From: Bryopsis sp. KO-2023 | Lineage: Eukaryota > Chlorophyta > Ulvophyceae > Bryopsidales > Bryopsidaceae | Length of the DNA stretch: 64,000 nucleotides | Direction of reading: 5' to 3' | Assembly: GCA_030272585.1 (NCBI GenBank) | Contig: BSYQ01000014.1 | Span: forward strand, 1,426,001 to 1,490,000 | Shown here: one piece after another, positions 43,987 through 57,200 of the stretch | Layout: the number at the start of each line of letters is the position of its first letter | Position numbering within the stretch: position 1 is the first letter of the stretch | The notes under the pieces: generated by a model | What the model was told of the DNA's origin: nothing | What the model saw: only the letters and a program-made list of their open reading frames with translations | Databases searched by the model: none | Position numbers and translations under genes: made by a program

Positions 43987-46272
43987 ATGCAGGCGATGGA
44001 CGTTCGTATCCTGACGGATCGCCAACTTAGGTCGGAAATAGAAACTCTGAGGAAAACTCTGATCATGACGAAAGAATTCCTTTGGGACGAGGGGGAAGAA
44101 ATAAAGAACATCCTGGGCGGACTCGTGAGGGAGCAGAGCCGAAGGTTGTCCAAGTTTATGCAAACGGAGGTACGTTTTGGGATGCTGCGCTTTCGCGGGT
44201 GGCTGCAAGCGGTTTCCGCTTGCTTTTTCGTTTCATCGTGGGATGCGCGTGTTCCGTCGTTGCGCGCAAATCAACCGACGAGCGTGCAGCACCCACGGCA
44301 GCCCATCCGCGCGAGAAGATATGATTCTCTCGGCGGACGACCGTGTTGGTGTTTGAGGGTTCCAGGTTTTTTACTCGTTGGGTTGACAAGTTTATTTTTG
44401 GCTCCAGCGCGGTCCGCTCTACGGACAGCCCCCTCCTCCACCTCGTCCTCCTCCTCGCCAGTACCTTGGGGCCCCTGCACCACCACCTCCATCGCAACCC
44501 TACCAGCCGAAGTATTCCCCCAAGCGCGAATCATGGGGTTCCGCCTCGTCGCCACGGTCCAGCTCCAGCAGCGTGGAAGAATCCCTGGGGTCCTTCTCGA
44601 ACGACGTGGTCGTCCACGACAGCGCGAAGGTCGGCTCGCCTTGGAAGCCTTCGAGTTCGCGCGGGGCTGGGAACCCTGCAAGCGAATGCGAGGATCGAGG
44701 CGAAGAGAGTCCGACCGTGACACGCGCGAGGCTGCTCGCGGAAAGGTTGGATGACGTTTTGTCAACGGTCAGTGACGGTTTATCGCCTCACGAACGTGAC
44801 GTTATCATTCGCTCTCTGACGGAGCGTGGCGGAGATGGTGGAGGTGTCAAGTATGACGCTCCTCCCGCGCCAGCGCACTGCTCCAAGGCGCAACAAGCCT
44901 ACAGAACGCACCCAGACGCTCCTACGTGGGACCAGATCCCGCACAACAGCCAAGCTTACCACGTCGACGTCCAACGTGAACACCAAGACTGGGAATGGGG
45001 ACACCATCAAGGCGGTTACCAATCCGAACCTTTTCAAAACTGGAGGTTCAATGGCCCTCCTCCCCCACCTCCTCCTGGACCTCCCCCACCTCCGCCTCCT
45101 GGCCCACCTCCACCTCCACCACCACCTCCTCCCCCACCCCCACCCAGAAACTTGCAAATGTCCCCGATGAGGCAGGATGATCATTTCTCATGTGGACCCT
45201 CCTCTGCTTTGGAGGGAGAAATCACCCCCGTGGCGTCCGAAGGACCTGACTTCATGTACTCAGACGGCAACGATTTCTACGCGGAATGGGAGGATGAGAA
45301 CTCACATCCGACAGCCCAACCCGTGGCCCATCAGCACAAACCTGGCAATGAACACCACGTGTTGGAGCTGGATACGGCAATGAGGGCCACCTTCAATGCG
45401 GAGCGGAGCACATTGAACTCTCCTCTTCACCATCCGGTGTCTTCCGCCGTCAGGGGTGCAGGCGGCGCCAGCAATTCGATGCGATCTGAGCAATACCTCG
45501 ATTCTATGCTGTACAAGTCCAGCTTGTCCTCAAATTCAGGTGGGAGGGGGAGGGAAGCTGCATGTAGCCGCACACATCGAATCACCACATGTCCGCTCTT
45601 TCCTCTTTTTTAGGTTGTCTCCGGGAGACAGGGGGGGGGGGGGGACCCCCCCCCCCCCCCCTCCTCCCTTTGAGACAAGCTGAAAAACGAATCTAGATTT
45701 TGTTTGTGGGGTGTGTAGGTTTGTGTGCTCCTTGGGCAATGACTTCTGCTCCGGCTGCGCATGATATGTCCACCACCGACTCTTGGTGGGGTTCCAGGAT
45801 GGGCAACTCATCGCAGAAAAAGAACCCAGGTCAAAGCACCACTCCGACTGACATGAGAATCGATGACACCGCCGACATGCAGTTCATCGTCAATTCAAGA
45901 TACAGCAGCGAAACGGACCTCGCGTATTCGTCCCCAACCAAGGACAATTCTTCCAAAGCCGAGGTGAAATTTTTGAGTTTATTAGGGAAAACACTGTGGA
46001 GAGCTTTGCTGGGGGCACGTTCCCATACATAAAAAAAAACCAAAAAAAAAACCGTAACTACCAGAAGGAGAAAAAAAAAGAGTGCATCAATTTGAACTTT
46101 AGATTTTTTTTCTTTTTTAGAGCGACATCGATGTTTTTTTTTCTGTTTTTTTTTTTTCTTTAGATTTTTTTTTTCTGCTCAGGGGGCGGCCTTAAAATCC
46201 TTCAAGCTGTTGCCACAAACATTGACTAATTTTTTCCGCAATCGGTCCAACCGACGAAAAGCTGCTGTTTAA
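43987..46272 (+). CDS. Proline-rich protein with N-terminal helical segment
   Basis: Four exons in consistent phase: 43987-44169, 44408-45539, 45719-45963 and 46183-46272, about 549 residues. The N-terminus (MQAMDVRILTDRQLRSEIET, LRKTLIMTKEFLWDEGEEIK) is predicted helical. A Pro-rich segment (YGQPPPPPRPPPRQY), a Ser-rich region and a folded-looking patch (RARLLAERLDDVLSTVSDGL) follow. About 35 residues of uninterrupted poly-Pro/Gly encoded by CCN repeats then lead to acidic and Ser-rich sequence. The C-terminus is basic (TNFFRNRSNRRKAAV-stop). Poly-Pro tracts of this kind usually bind profilin, SH3 or WW domains; an actin-related role is inference. No FH2, WH2 or VCA domain was seen. The start has an in-frame alternative Met three codons later. 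Confidence 0.75.
45629..45662. repeat. Poly-G/poly-C hairpin in intron 2 of the proline-rich gene
   Basis: A run of about 14 G, a single A, then about 15 C, all inside the intron between 45540 and 45718. It can form a very stable hairpin, or a G-quadruplex on one strand and an i-motif on the other. Confidence 0.9.
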
Positions 46273-49200
46273 GGAAACTGCTGCTTAGAATTTGTTACTT
46301 ATGAATGATGAGGGGCACTGTGGGGGGGAAGGCCTTTTTTCCCCCAAAAAAAAGGGGGGGGCGATTGGGGAGGGAAAAAAGAAAAGGGGGTAAAGACTGC
46401 AGTATAAAAAAGCAACAGCCTGAGTGAAAAAAAAGAAGTTTTCAGGAAGGGAGAATTTAAGGCAATGGTCCAAGCTTGAGCAACAGAAATTAAAGGGGGA
46501 GGAAAAAAAATACGGAAAAAAGATATAAGGTTTGGTGATTTAAAAAATATTTTGCAAGCTGATTTTTCTGGGAGGAGGGGTGGAAAAAAAAGGAAGAAGA
46601 AGAGTCTTATATTTCACATATATACGTAATGAAAAAAACAAAGAGTAGCTAAATGGACATTTAAAAAAAAGGAGATAGATAGTTGAGGGAGTGTGTGTGT
46701 TTTCGAAAGAAATCACATGTAGATTTTGTTTTTAAAACGAGGCTCTTTGATTGCGCTTTTGCTTCTTTTTTTTTTGGTTATGTGTTTATAGTTTGTGAAA
46801 AAATTAGCCTGAATTTGAAGTAGTGGTTATAGGCTGGTAGACCTTTCATGAATGGAGTTTGGAAAAAAAAAAAGAAAAAAGCAGGAAGAAGAGTTTGTTA
46901 TGTTGGAAAAAAAATCACGTGAAGGAAAATTCTGAGGGTTTTTGGTGTGCTTAGCGTATGCATTTTTTTCGGACCCCTTCTCAAAAAAAAAAAGAAAAAC
47001 AATGATTTTAAATGAAAATTCTCTAGGATGCGTTAGGACGAGCTTGACTATATATGAAAAAAAAAACAAAAAAAGTAAAGCTAAAAAGGATGATTGCGGT
47101 TTTTTCCTCCTTTTTTTTTGGCGTGTGTGTGTTTGTGTTTTTTAAAAAGAGAAATTTTTAAAAAAGCATGTATGGTTAGAGAGAGAATTATGAGCTATAT
47201 CCTGAGGAACAGAGTTTTGGGTCAAAAAAAAAACAAAGCTTACTTTTTTTGATTGAAGAACAAAAAAAACAGGGGGAGACTTTTTTGGTTGAAGGAGGTG
47301 GTGAGTAAACTCTAGGGGCCGAAAGAAAGATGAAAAAAAAAATACATATACCAGAAAAAAGTATAAGTGGTGGTGCGGAGCTATGAAATTTCATGGAGAG
47401 AAACAAAATTGCTGTTTTTCTGAGCTCAAATTTGTTGTCGTCCTTCCACCATCGAACAATGGGATTAAATGGGCTTTTTTTTTTTTCTTCCAGAAAGAAA
47501 AAACACTCCCCGAAATTTTTAGAATTTAAAGGGAACCGTGCATTCATTGGAACAAAGGGTAGAAAAAGAAAAAAAAAGGTAAAAGGTAAAAAAAAGGAAA
47601 GAGAAACATAATGGAACCCCCCCAAAAAAAATGGAGGTCTGTCGTGGTTTTTTCCGGGAGCTGCATTTTTATATAAGAGGAGGAAAAAGGAAGAGAAACA
47701 AAAGCAAAACAAATTTCAAAAAAAAAATAGTTTTAAAAGGGAAATTTTCGGTAGCTTCTTGGTTCTTTTTCTTTTCTTTTCTTTCTTTCTTTCTTTTTCT
47801 TTCTTTTTTTTTTTTTGAGATTGTGGTTGCTTTTTATGGGGATGATTTGCCAAAACAAAAAAAAGCGACAGAAACAAAAAGTCGTTTTTTTTTAACGTCG
47901 TAGGGGATTAATTAAAAAAAAAAGGTTTATATTAAAATTGAAAAAAGAAGAAAAAGGTTTAAAGAAGAGAGTTGATATGCATATATATTTAAAAAAAAGA
48001 AGAAAAAAAAGGGGGGTTTAAAGAACAAACAGCAACAAAGAATATATTTTGCGCCCTGACGCACCGTAATTTTTTCGACGATGGGCTGAATAAGGGTTTT
48101 TCTATCCTGCTATAGTTTTGTAGTTGACGTTTTGGAAACAAAAAAAAAAAAAGAAAGGGAAATCGAAGGGAACGGTTTTTGCTTTCGGGAAAGTTAAGCA
48201 TTGGTGGATCATTAAAAAGGAAACGAGGAAAAAAATATATAGTTAACTTTTTGTGTGTGCGGGGAAACAAATGGGACGGAAGGAAAAAAAAGAAAGACGG
48301 GGGGGGGGGGGGGTAAGGTTGTTTTGTGCAGCGAGGTGGAAATGAAGTTGCTTGCCCATATATTTAAATAAAGGCATATTTCATGTGGTGTTTGATGTAT
48401 TTACGTTTTTTTTTCCCCCCTCCCAAATATATACAAGCGCTATTTTTTTTTTTTTTGTCTTTTTTTTGTTTTGTTTTTTTAATTTGAAACTTGAATCGTT
48501 GCCACCCCATGTGTGAACAGACAGAAAGAGGGAGAAAAGGAGCGAAAAAAAGAAAAAAGAAAAAAGAAATGCAATCTCATTTGGTATTGGCAAACAAAAA
48601 AAAGAAAAACATATGTGAGTGTTTATTAGGCACCTGGCCTCGTTTTGGTCTTTTTTTTTTTTCAAGGGGAGGGGAGGGGGTTAACCAAAAAAAAAGCCAA
48701 AAAAAACAGAGCAGTTATTGATGTATTAACCAACCACCAAGGTGCGGAGGGATCGTGGATTTTTTTCAAAATGGAAAAACTAAAATATGTTGAGAAAAAC
48801 AAGAGAGAAGGACAGGAGGTTATCTTTTTCCCGATTTAAAAAAAAGAGGTTTTACTGTTTTTGAGGGGAGAGCTGGGGGTTGGGTGAGCAGGGAAATCAC
48901 GGAAGGGGGGGGGGTGAAGGAAATATGTTTTGCAAGAAATGGAGATGGTTGAATGTGTTGGTGTTTTGCGTATGTGTGTGTGTCTGTCATGCGATCAGGA
49001 ATGGGTTGTTTTCCCTCCAGCGATTTTGTGCTGTGTTTCATTATGCCAAATTCTGCTGCATCCTCCTTTTTATGGAAAAAAAGAGAAAAGAGTGAGAGTG
49101 AGAGAGAAAGAGTGAGAGAATTGATGAAAGCCCCCATCGTGTCATTTTTTGTTTGGTGATATCTATATCATTTTAAAAAATTTGGAAATGAAAAAATAAA

Positions 49201-51161
49201 TCAAAATATGCAAAGAGTGTTTTTTTTATTTTTCTCTTTTTTTTGGGTGTGGGAGGGTTGGCGTTTTTTTGGAACTGCTTTTTTTTCTTAAAACTATAAA
49301 GAGCTCGTTTCTCGTCATACACACAAGATTGAAATTGGTTTTTCCTTTTGTTTTGGGGTCGAAAAAAGAAAGGGGGTGGGGGGTGGACAAATATGTTTAT
49401 ATTATACATATTTCTTGCGTATTATTTCGGGGGGTTGGTTTGAAAAGCAAAAGAGGATTTGGGAGGAAAACGTTTGGAAAAAAGATGGAAAAAAAAGTAC
49501 ATGAGCTGAGGTTCAGCACAAAGGAACTTGTGTTGGATGTGGTGGTGGTGCTCAATCTCTGTTTTACTACATTGTTTTTTTTTGGGGGGTTTTTTCCCTC
49601 TTCTGTCTTTTTTGTTTTTTTTTGGTATTTTGGTTGCATTTCGATTTTTGGTGTGTGCCCCCCATCATCGATTTTCGATTTGGGTTTGTCGTATTTTGGT
49701 GTTTTTTTCTTTTAATTTGAAAAGTGGAGAATATATATATCATTATGCTATGCATGAAACCTGCGGTGAAGATATGGCAAGCTGGATTAAGGAAAATGGA
49801 AAAAAAACCCTCGGAAAATCAGACTTCTTGAGGAAAAGTGCAATTAATTCTGGAAAGTTTTTTTTTTAATGAAAAAGTTTTGGGGGGGCAGGTGTTTTTT
49901 TGTTTTTTTTTGTTTTTTTTCCGTTAAAAACAGAGATAACTGCAAAAGGGATTTAAAACAGATTTTTTTTTTCTTTTTTTCCGGGAGCAAGAAAGAAGAT
50001 TCAACACTTTTTTAAACCATGTATTTGCATTTTCGAGGATTAAAAAAAGTATATATATATATATATATATGAGGGGGAAAAAGAAGAGAGATGAAAAAAA
50101 AAAAAAATCGATGCATGTCAGACACCGCTGCAATGGTTTTATTATTATGATTGCACATTATTTGTTTTTTTGGTTTCTTTCTGTGGGAAGGTGTTTTAAA
50201 TTTTAGGCGATATGTTCATTTGAGTTTTTTTTACAATCTATCATAAGAGAGGGATATGCTGCTATATTGAGGATTTTTCTTTTTCAGTTTTCTCTGTTGA
50301 AAAAAAAAAACAAAGGGGGAAAAAAACAAAACAAATTAGAGAAAGAGCCCCCATAACTTATTTAGATGACCAATACAAATGAAATGGAGACAAGTCGTCA
50401 TTTCCATACTTTCGGGAGAAAGTAATATCATAAGAAAGAGAGAATTTCAAATTTCGTTGGGCAAACAGTGAGTTTTTTTCGAAAAAAATATTGAAAAAAA
50501 AAAGTAAAACGGGGGAGAAGGAACATATCCACCTGGACGTTCAAAAATTTGAAAGATGCTGCTAGGAGAGGAACAAGAAAGATGATGGAGCCGTCACCCC
50601 CCCCTTGTCCTCACACCTCCCACCCCCAGTTGTTTCTTCCAAATACCCCCCCCCCCCAAAAAAAAAAGGGAAGAAAAAAGATGGAGACTGAGATATCCTT
50701 TCGAAGCAGTTTGGGTGGTCGATTGCTTTCCTTTTTGGATCAAAAATTATCTCCACACATCAGTTATTTTTTCAGTCCTTTTCAACTCTCCCCTCACCCC
50801 TTTTTGCACCCCCCAAAGCAATGCATCTTTTCCCCTATCCAGGCTGTTTTTGGGGCCCCACAAGGGGACGAAAGATTTTTCCGTCGAGATCAGTTTGGTT
50901 GGAGTCACTTTTGGGTGGAAGTCAGACAGGGGGGAAGAGATACCAACCTTCGTTTTAAGCGGACGAGATTGGGGTAGTATGGGGAAAAAAAAAGCATATG
51001 TGTTCTTTTCCAAAGAAAAATATGAAAAGATATCTTGATTTAATATGGGATCTGGGTGTGGGTGTCACGGATGCCCTCCAAAAAAAAGGGAGAATGGAAA
51101 AAAAGGGAAAAGAAAGAATGAGTTAAAGAGTGATTGTGCAGGCAATGGCTTTTTTGAAGAG

Positions 51162-51189
51162 GGGGGGGGGGGGGGGGGGGGGGGGGGGA
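51162..51189. repeat. Poly-G tract of about 27
   Basis: Uninterrupted G run, the longest in the window. Strong G-quadruplex potential; the exact length may also be affected by sequencing error. Confidence 0.9.
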
Positions 51190-53997
51190 ACTCTCGATAA
51201 CCTTTAATTTCCCTTGCAATAGCAAGTTTTGGGAGGGTGTTTTTGTGGTGTTTTTCTCGACTAATATATATATTTTTTTCTGTTGATTTCTTTTCTTTTA
51301 TTGTTTGGTTTGATGTTATCGAAAGGAAATGTACCTCCACCCCTTTTCTCTCCCGAGTTTTTTTCGTGAACACATTTGGGCATTTCCATGAGAAATTGCA
51401 GGAACGGATATTTCTGGAAGGGGTGTTGCTTCAAGAGTTGCTCGGTTGGATTTAAAAAAGAAAATCATTTTTTTATTGCTGTCTGGGATAAAACAGCAGC
51501 AGTAAAACACTCGAAGAAAAAAGAAAAAGAAATGGTGCTTTTTTTTATTTACGAGAGGATAAACAGGAAGAGTGCTTTTTCTGTCATTTTTTTTTCGAGG
51601 GGTGAAAAATTTCTGTCCCTTGGCGAAGGTCAGGATTTCTTATATATTTTTGATGGAGTGCTTTGTTCTTATTAAATTTCTGTGAAGGAAAACATAAGAT
51701 AGGCGAAAAAAGGAAAGGTTGAGAATTGAAAAAAAAAAGGGGGGGGGGGAGAAAAAGTGAAAAAAAAAACTTGAAAAAGAAAATCAAGCTGGCAACCAAA
51801 CTGCTTTTCATTCTCTATCGTATCTATTTTTTTCTCTATGTTCCTTTTTTTTTTTCAACCTTGATTTTTTTATCTTATTTTTTTATATGATTTCCATGAA
51901 AGCAGACCTTTTTTTTAACTTTTATTTTTTTAGGGGGGTTGGTTAAAAAATCGATTTCGACTGAGGTGGGGGAGATGATGCATGGGATTGGGATATGCCA
52001 AAGGGAGAAAAAAAAGACAGACTGGATGGGTGTTTTTTCAATGATGGCTGATTTTTTTTTCTTTTTTAATGTGTGGGTTTGGTTAAGACAGCAAGTGTGG
52101 ATTAATTGATATGTCAATTAATATATTATCAAAAACCCTTGGTAGTATCAGAAAACAATTCCCGGAATCTCGTCAAACGTTTCCCTTTTTCCCTTTTTTT
52201 TTTGTTTCCTATTTGTCAACGAAAGAAGAAAAAAATAATTATATTTTTACTATGGTGGAGGAGGAGGAGGTGGAAGGGAAAAAAAAAACAATACAAAAAG
52301 GAGAGGCGCAAAATAAAAAATGATTCGAAAATCTCGAATCTGTTTTTTTTTTTTTTAATTTCCGTTTTTTTTTTTACAATTATGTATTTTGTGATGATAT
52401 GGAAGAAGGGGTGGGACACCTCATTGGAAAAAAAAAAAAAAGCGGAATTCGTTTGTACGTTTGTAGATTTGGTGAAAGAAAAAAATACATATATGTTGGG
52501 ATAGTAGGGTAAGAAATACATTTTGCTGTAGATGGCTAGAGAAAACTCTGCAAATGAAAAAAGGAAAAGTAAAATCGTTCAAGGTCGAACTAGAATTTTA
52601 AAAGGATTTTCTTTTTTTTTTGGGGGGGGGGGGCTTGGATAGTTGATAGAAAAGTCTTTTTTTTATTTTCGTGGGGGGATATCGAGGAGGAAAGCATCAG
52701 GGTTTAATTTGAAGGGCGCGTGTTTCAGTGTCGATGAATAAGAATCGGAGGGGGTTGAAATTATGACTTCTTTTTTTTGTTCCCCTTGTTTAGATGTTTA
52801 ATGTGATGCATTCACTTAGATGAGCGCAAAAGATTAAGAAAAAACAAAAAAAAAGGAGAGGGAAAGAAAAAGCTGAAGAAACGGGTCGTTTCTGTATATC
52901 TGCTCCTTTTTGGTTTGTTTTAGAAGATAGTGGGGGATCTCTGTGAAAAACGGAGGAAAAAAAAAAGAGGTTGAGAAAAAAACCCTTATTGAATCATTTT
53001 TAGTTGCGTAGTTTTTAATCCAAATGAGGCCAAGGTTAATGATGTCTGACAGGAGAGAAATTTTAATTTTTAAAAGAAAGGAGCAAAAAAAAAGGAGGAA
53101 AAAATCCTTAAAAATAGAAGTAGAGAATACGATTCATGTAAGAAAAACGATGGCTCCTTTTTTTTTCTTAACATTGATATATGCGCTACTAGATGGGATT
53201 TCTGTTTCTAAAGAAAAAAAAAGAGGGGATTTCTGTTTTTATTTTGGGTATTTTTTAGGAATAGGATATGTTAAAAGAAAAGAATTTGATGCGTGGGGGT
53301 GTTGCAAGAAAAAAAAAGAAAAGGGGGAGAATTTGATGGCAAGAAAAAAGTGTGGGGGTTCTTTAAAAAAAAAAAGCGGCTGAAAGAAAGGGATTGGCCA
53401 TGCCCTGGGTAGAGTTAGATAGTGAGGTTTAAATGCCTGGCTTAAGAATATATATATCTGAAAAATATACATACATAGATATATATATGCCAGAAAAGGA
53501 AAAGACGAATTGAATATATGTGCAAAAATTACGGAGCTAGTTTCAAGACACGCTCTTTTCTTTTAGAGAAAGAAAAACTTCCGTTTGAAAACAAAAAAGG
53601 ATGCATATCGGAAGGAACGTATGTGAAAATTCTTTTTTCTCGTTTAAAAGAAAAGGAGGAAAAGGTCAGCAAAGGGAAAAAAAAGGATCTTTGCACTAGG
53701 GGTCGGTAGTGCTGATGGGCGAGCAAGTTTTAACAAACGAGCAAGCAAAAAGGGGGAAGATGGCAGGGTTGGGTGGCGGTGGTGTTTCGGTGGGGAGAAA
53801 AGAGTGAGGAGAAAAGAGTGATGGGGGGGGGGGGTTGAGGTGTGGGTAAAAGCTTTTCCCCCGTTTTCATCTTTTTGGGACTTTCACAGTCTTTGTTTTT
53901 GCCCAGAAAGGGATGCGTGGGGTGATTTTCTTTCCAATCATTGGGTTTTCGGGAAGCATGGGTGGCGTGGAGCGGTGGGTGGGGTTTTGGTGGAAGA

Positions 53998-54030
53998 GGT
54001 GGAAGAGGTGGAAGAGGTGGAAGAGGTGGC
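53998..54030. repeat. (GAAGAGGTG)n minisatellite
   Basis: Four tandem copies of the 9-mer GTGGAAGAG. Short and unlinked to any gene seen. Confidence 0.85.
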
Positions 54031-54200
54031 AGGGGTTTCCGTTTCTTTTTTTTCTTAGGTTTTTTTGGGATCACCTCTTGGTGTGGTGGTTCATGTATTC
54101 ATAGATGCTAGATAGTAGTCCTCGCGAGTAAAAAACAAAAAGAAGGGTTTTTTTTTTGCTTTTTGGCTGAGACATGATTCTTAACTCTGTTGTTCGAATG

Positions 54201-57200
54201 CTTTGGTGCTTTTAAAAATGTTTTTGTGTAGCATTGCGAATTCTGAGCGTCATTTTGAACGTGTTGAGGAAGCTTCCTTTCATTTTATCGATCTGGTTGT
54301 CAAAAAATTCCACCCCCCCTTTTAGATAAATCCGTGTAATGCATCCAATAACAAATCAAGTTTTTTTTTTTGGATCTGTGTTAGGGTTCTACATCATTTA
54401 AGAATGTTTCCCCATGAAGTCACGACAGAAAAAAAAGTGTAAGTCACCCAATCTCACTCTTTTCAATGTGTGTACACACTTTATTACAGCCCAACCAAGA
54501 AACGCACCAAGAATTTGTCAGCAAGGACCGACCCTACATTCTTTGAGAAATTTCCCCATTCCACCCACCCACCATCCCTCGACAAATTCAAGATCCATAT
54601 CAGCAGTTTTTTTCCGGCCGCTATCACCCCCCCCCCACCACCCCACCGCACCACATCTATTATTATTTTGAAAGAATAATGAAAAATTACATTCAGGAAG
54701 AAGTAAAAAGGCCCCCCTTGATCAATCAGTCTTGCTGTGTTTTTGCTTGCAAAAATTTGATTTTGATGTTTGTTTTTTTCTGTCCCCATCATCTCAATGT
54801 TTTTCCTTCAAAACATGTTTTCCCCCACCCCCAACCAAACCGTAGTCCGATCCTGTGAAGTTGCACAACAATTTCCCAATGCTTTTGTTTTTGAGTTACA
54901 CCAGGCTCCCTCCCAATGAAGATCAACAAAATGCATCGCCAATGAAATTCACCCATGATTTCTTTTTCCCAATCTTTTTTTCTTTTTTTCTGGGGGGAAT
55001 TATTCTAGGTATCACCGCGACGCAGGGTTTCACCCTACACAGTGGAGTACGCTAAAAGGTTTTTTTTTCAAAGGTAAGAATAGAAATAGAACACCCCGCC
55101 CCACTTCCAAGTCCCCGTTTTCTAAGCATAGATTCAAAATATTTTCGTTTGGCTCGTTCTAGAATTCCTTCATTTTTAACTCTATATTAGCCGTCTTAAC
55201 CGATTTTTTTTTGCCCTTTCGTTTCGGGGCTGCGAGTTTTGATATATGCATGTGTCTAGCAGCACATCAAAAAACTCGACCGGAACCCCCCCCCCCAAAC
55301 TACCATACGTTAAGTTCTCCAAACATGAAAGAACCCCTCTACATGCACTTTGACCCACCCTGGTTTGAATCCTGCATTTGTTTGCCATGCAGCACAAATA
55401 TATGATGGCATCCATTGGATTTTCTTACACGCAAAATTAGATTCCTTTTAGGGATACAGCCAACCCCCTTCCTCTCACTCACTCTTTTTCTCACTCTTCG
55501 ACACAAGCACTAAAAATTCAAACCAGGCAGGCCCTACTCATCAGCAACAGCCAGCTGATATGTACTTTTTGCCCCTTTCTCCCCCCCCCCCTTTTCACCA
55601 TGCAATGCAATGCGAATCCCTGCTAAATTTCGGGGGTTCAGTAACAACCCCAGCCTAACCCCCAACAAAAACCAGTCCAGAGCTCACGAAATTTTACCCA
55701 AACCCCAACAGCGTGGATGAGAATTTCCCCCCCTTAAATGAGATCAAAACCTTTCGGTCGAAAAAAGGTTTTTTTTACACCGAGTAAAATCCACCCCATC
55801 AAAAATTCATTTTCGCAGCACATCCTTCAGAGGAGCTGCAATATTTCTGTTGGGTTTTTTTAGTTTTTTTCTTCCTTTTTTTTTTTTCTTGATCTCTTAA
55901 TATTGAATCTTTCACAAGAAAGAAATGACAAGATTTTTTTTATTTTAGAAACCCCACTCCCACCCTCCCCCAGAACAGCTTTTGCTTTTTTTTAAACGTT
56001 CTTTTGAAAAAACCCTATCAATTGCCATCCCCAGTCACGATAATACATTGAAACCTTTTTTTTAATTCATAGCCATTGGTTCCGATTTTTTGTTTTTGTT
56101 TTGGGCTAGCCGAAATTTTGAAAAGAAAAAAAACGCTTTCTACACCCATCCCTGATTTTCTTTAAATATTTGCTGAGATTGATCAATCAGTTCCCCACCC
56201 ACCCTACTTGCTTCTTTTCTTTTTTCCCTGTTTTTCTTTAAAACCAAAAAAGCAAAAACCTGAATTTGATTAAATCAGATCGGCTTTTTTTTTGTGTTCT
56301 TCCAAATGTTAGATCTAGCAATTTTTCTCTCTGCTTGTAACTTTCTTTTTTCGGGGGGTTCAATTTTCTTTTCTCATTTGAAAAAAATATACGAGCAATA
56401 AAAAAATCGGCAAAAAGTCGATCGGACATCAACCTACTTTCCCTATGAATGTTTTTCTTTCTCTTTGAGAAAAAACCTGTTCTTTTTTTTCCCTCTCTTT
56501 TTTTTTTTTTGCATGCATCCAGCAAAATAGCTTTCGATCAAGAAACCAATGCCAAGCTGATATGTAAAATATATACATATGCATCATTAAAAATCATCAT
56601 AAATAGGAAAGTTAAAAAGTAAAAAAAAAAAAAAAAAGCGACTCCAATCACCAAACGTGCCAATTCAATGTGCATCTATTTTTAGACGCATGCTCCTCCA
56701 GATCACAGAATCTTGAATTTTATTAGTTAGCAGTTAAAAAGAAAAGAGATTCCCCTTCGTGCTCCGAATTAAAAAAAAAAAAGAAAAAGAAAGAAAGAAA
56801 ACATATACACACATCATTTTTTTTTCTTTTCTTTTTTTTGCCCTCGAAACTGAAAAAAAAAATGAACAAAATACCGACAGTATTTTTCCCCCCTCTGTCT
56901 TTCTCTCTCTCTTACTTTTTGAAAGTTGAACCAAAAAAAAAATAGCGACAGTTTTTTCTTTTTTTTTCCTCCTCTTAACCCCATCTCCATGTTTAGGATG
57001 GGTTAGTCATTTTGCTGCTTTTTTTTTGCTTTTTTTTTAGATTGCTTTCACTTCGTTTTCCAATATCGGAGAAACCCTCGGCAAATGTTTCGCTCCGTCG
57101 ATCTCCACAGGAAGAAAAGCTGGGCGATTTTTCGCCATCTAAAAACACAGCAAAAAAAAACACCACACACACATGAATTGTTGTGAAATCTTTTTTTGCA

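Larger units (their letters stand above)
46273..54200. other. Long homopolymer-rich region, G>C on the plus strand
   Basis: About 8 kb downstream of a plus-strand gene. It is built of A, T and G runs with few C, apart from a C-rich patch at 50590-50880. There are long poly-T and poly-A tracts and a poly-G tract at 51162-51189. Open frames are short and full of Lys/Phe from homopolymers. None is splice-flanked or domain-bearing. It may be extended 3' UTR or intergenic DNA; I see no gene. Confidence 0.6.

Noticed and set aside
46800-53700. Numerous Lys/Phe-rich open frames of 60-170 codons
   Set aside because: They follow from A and T homopolymers. No start or splice context or domain.
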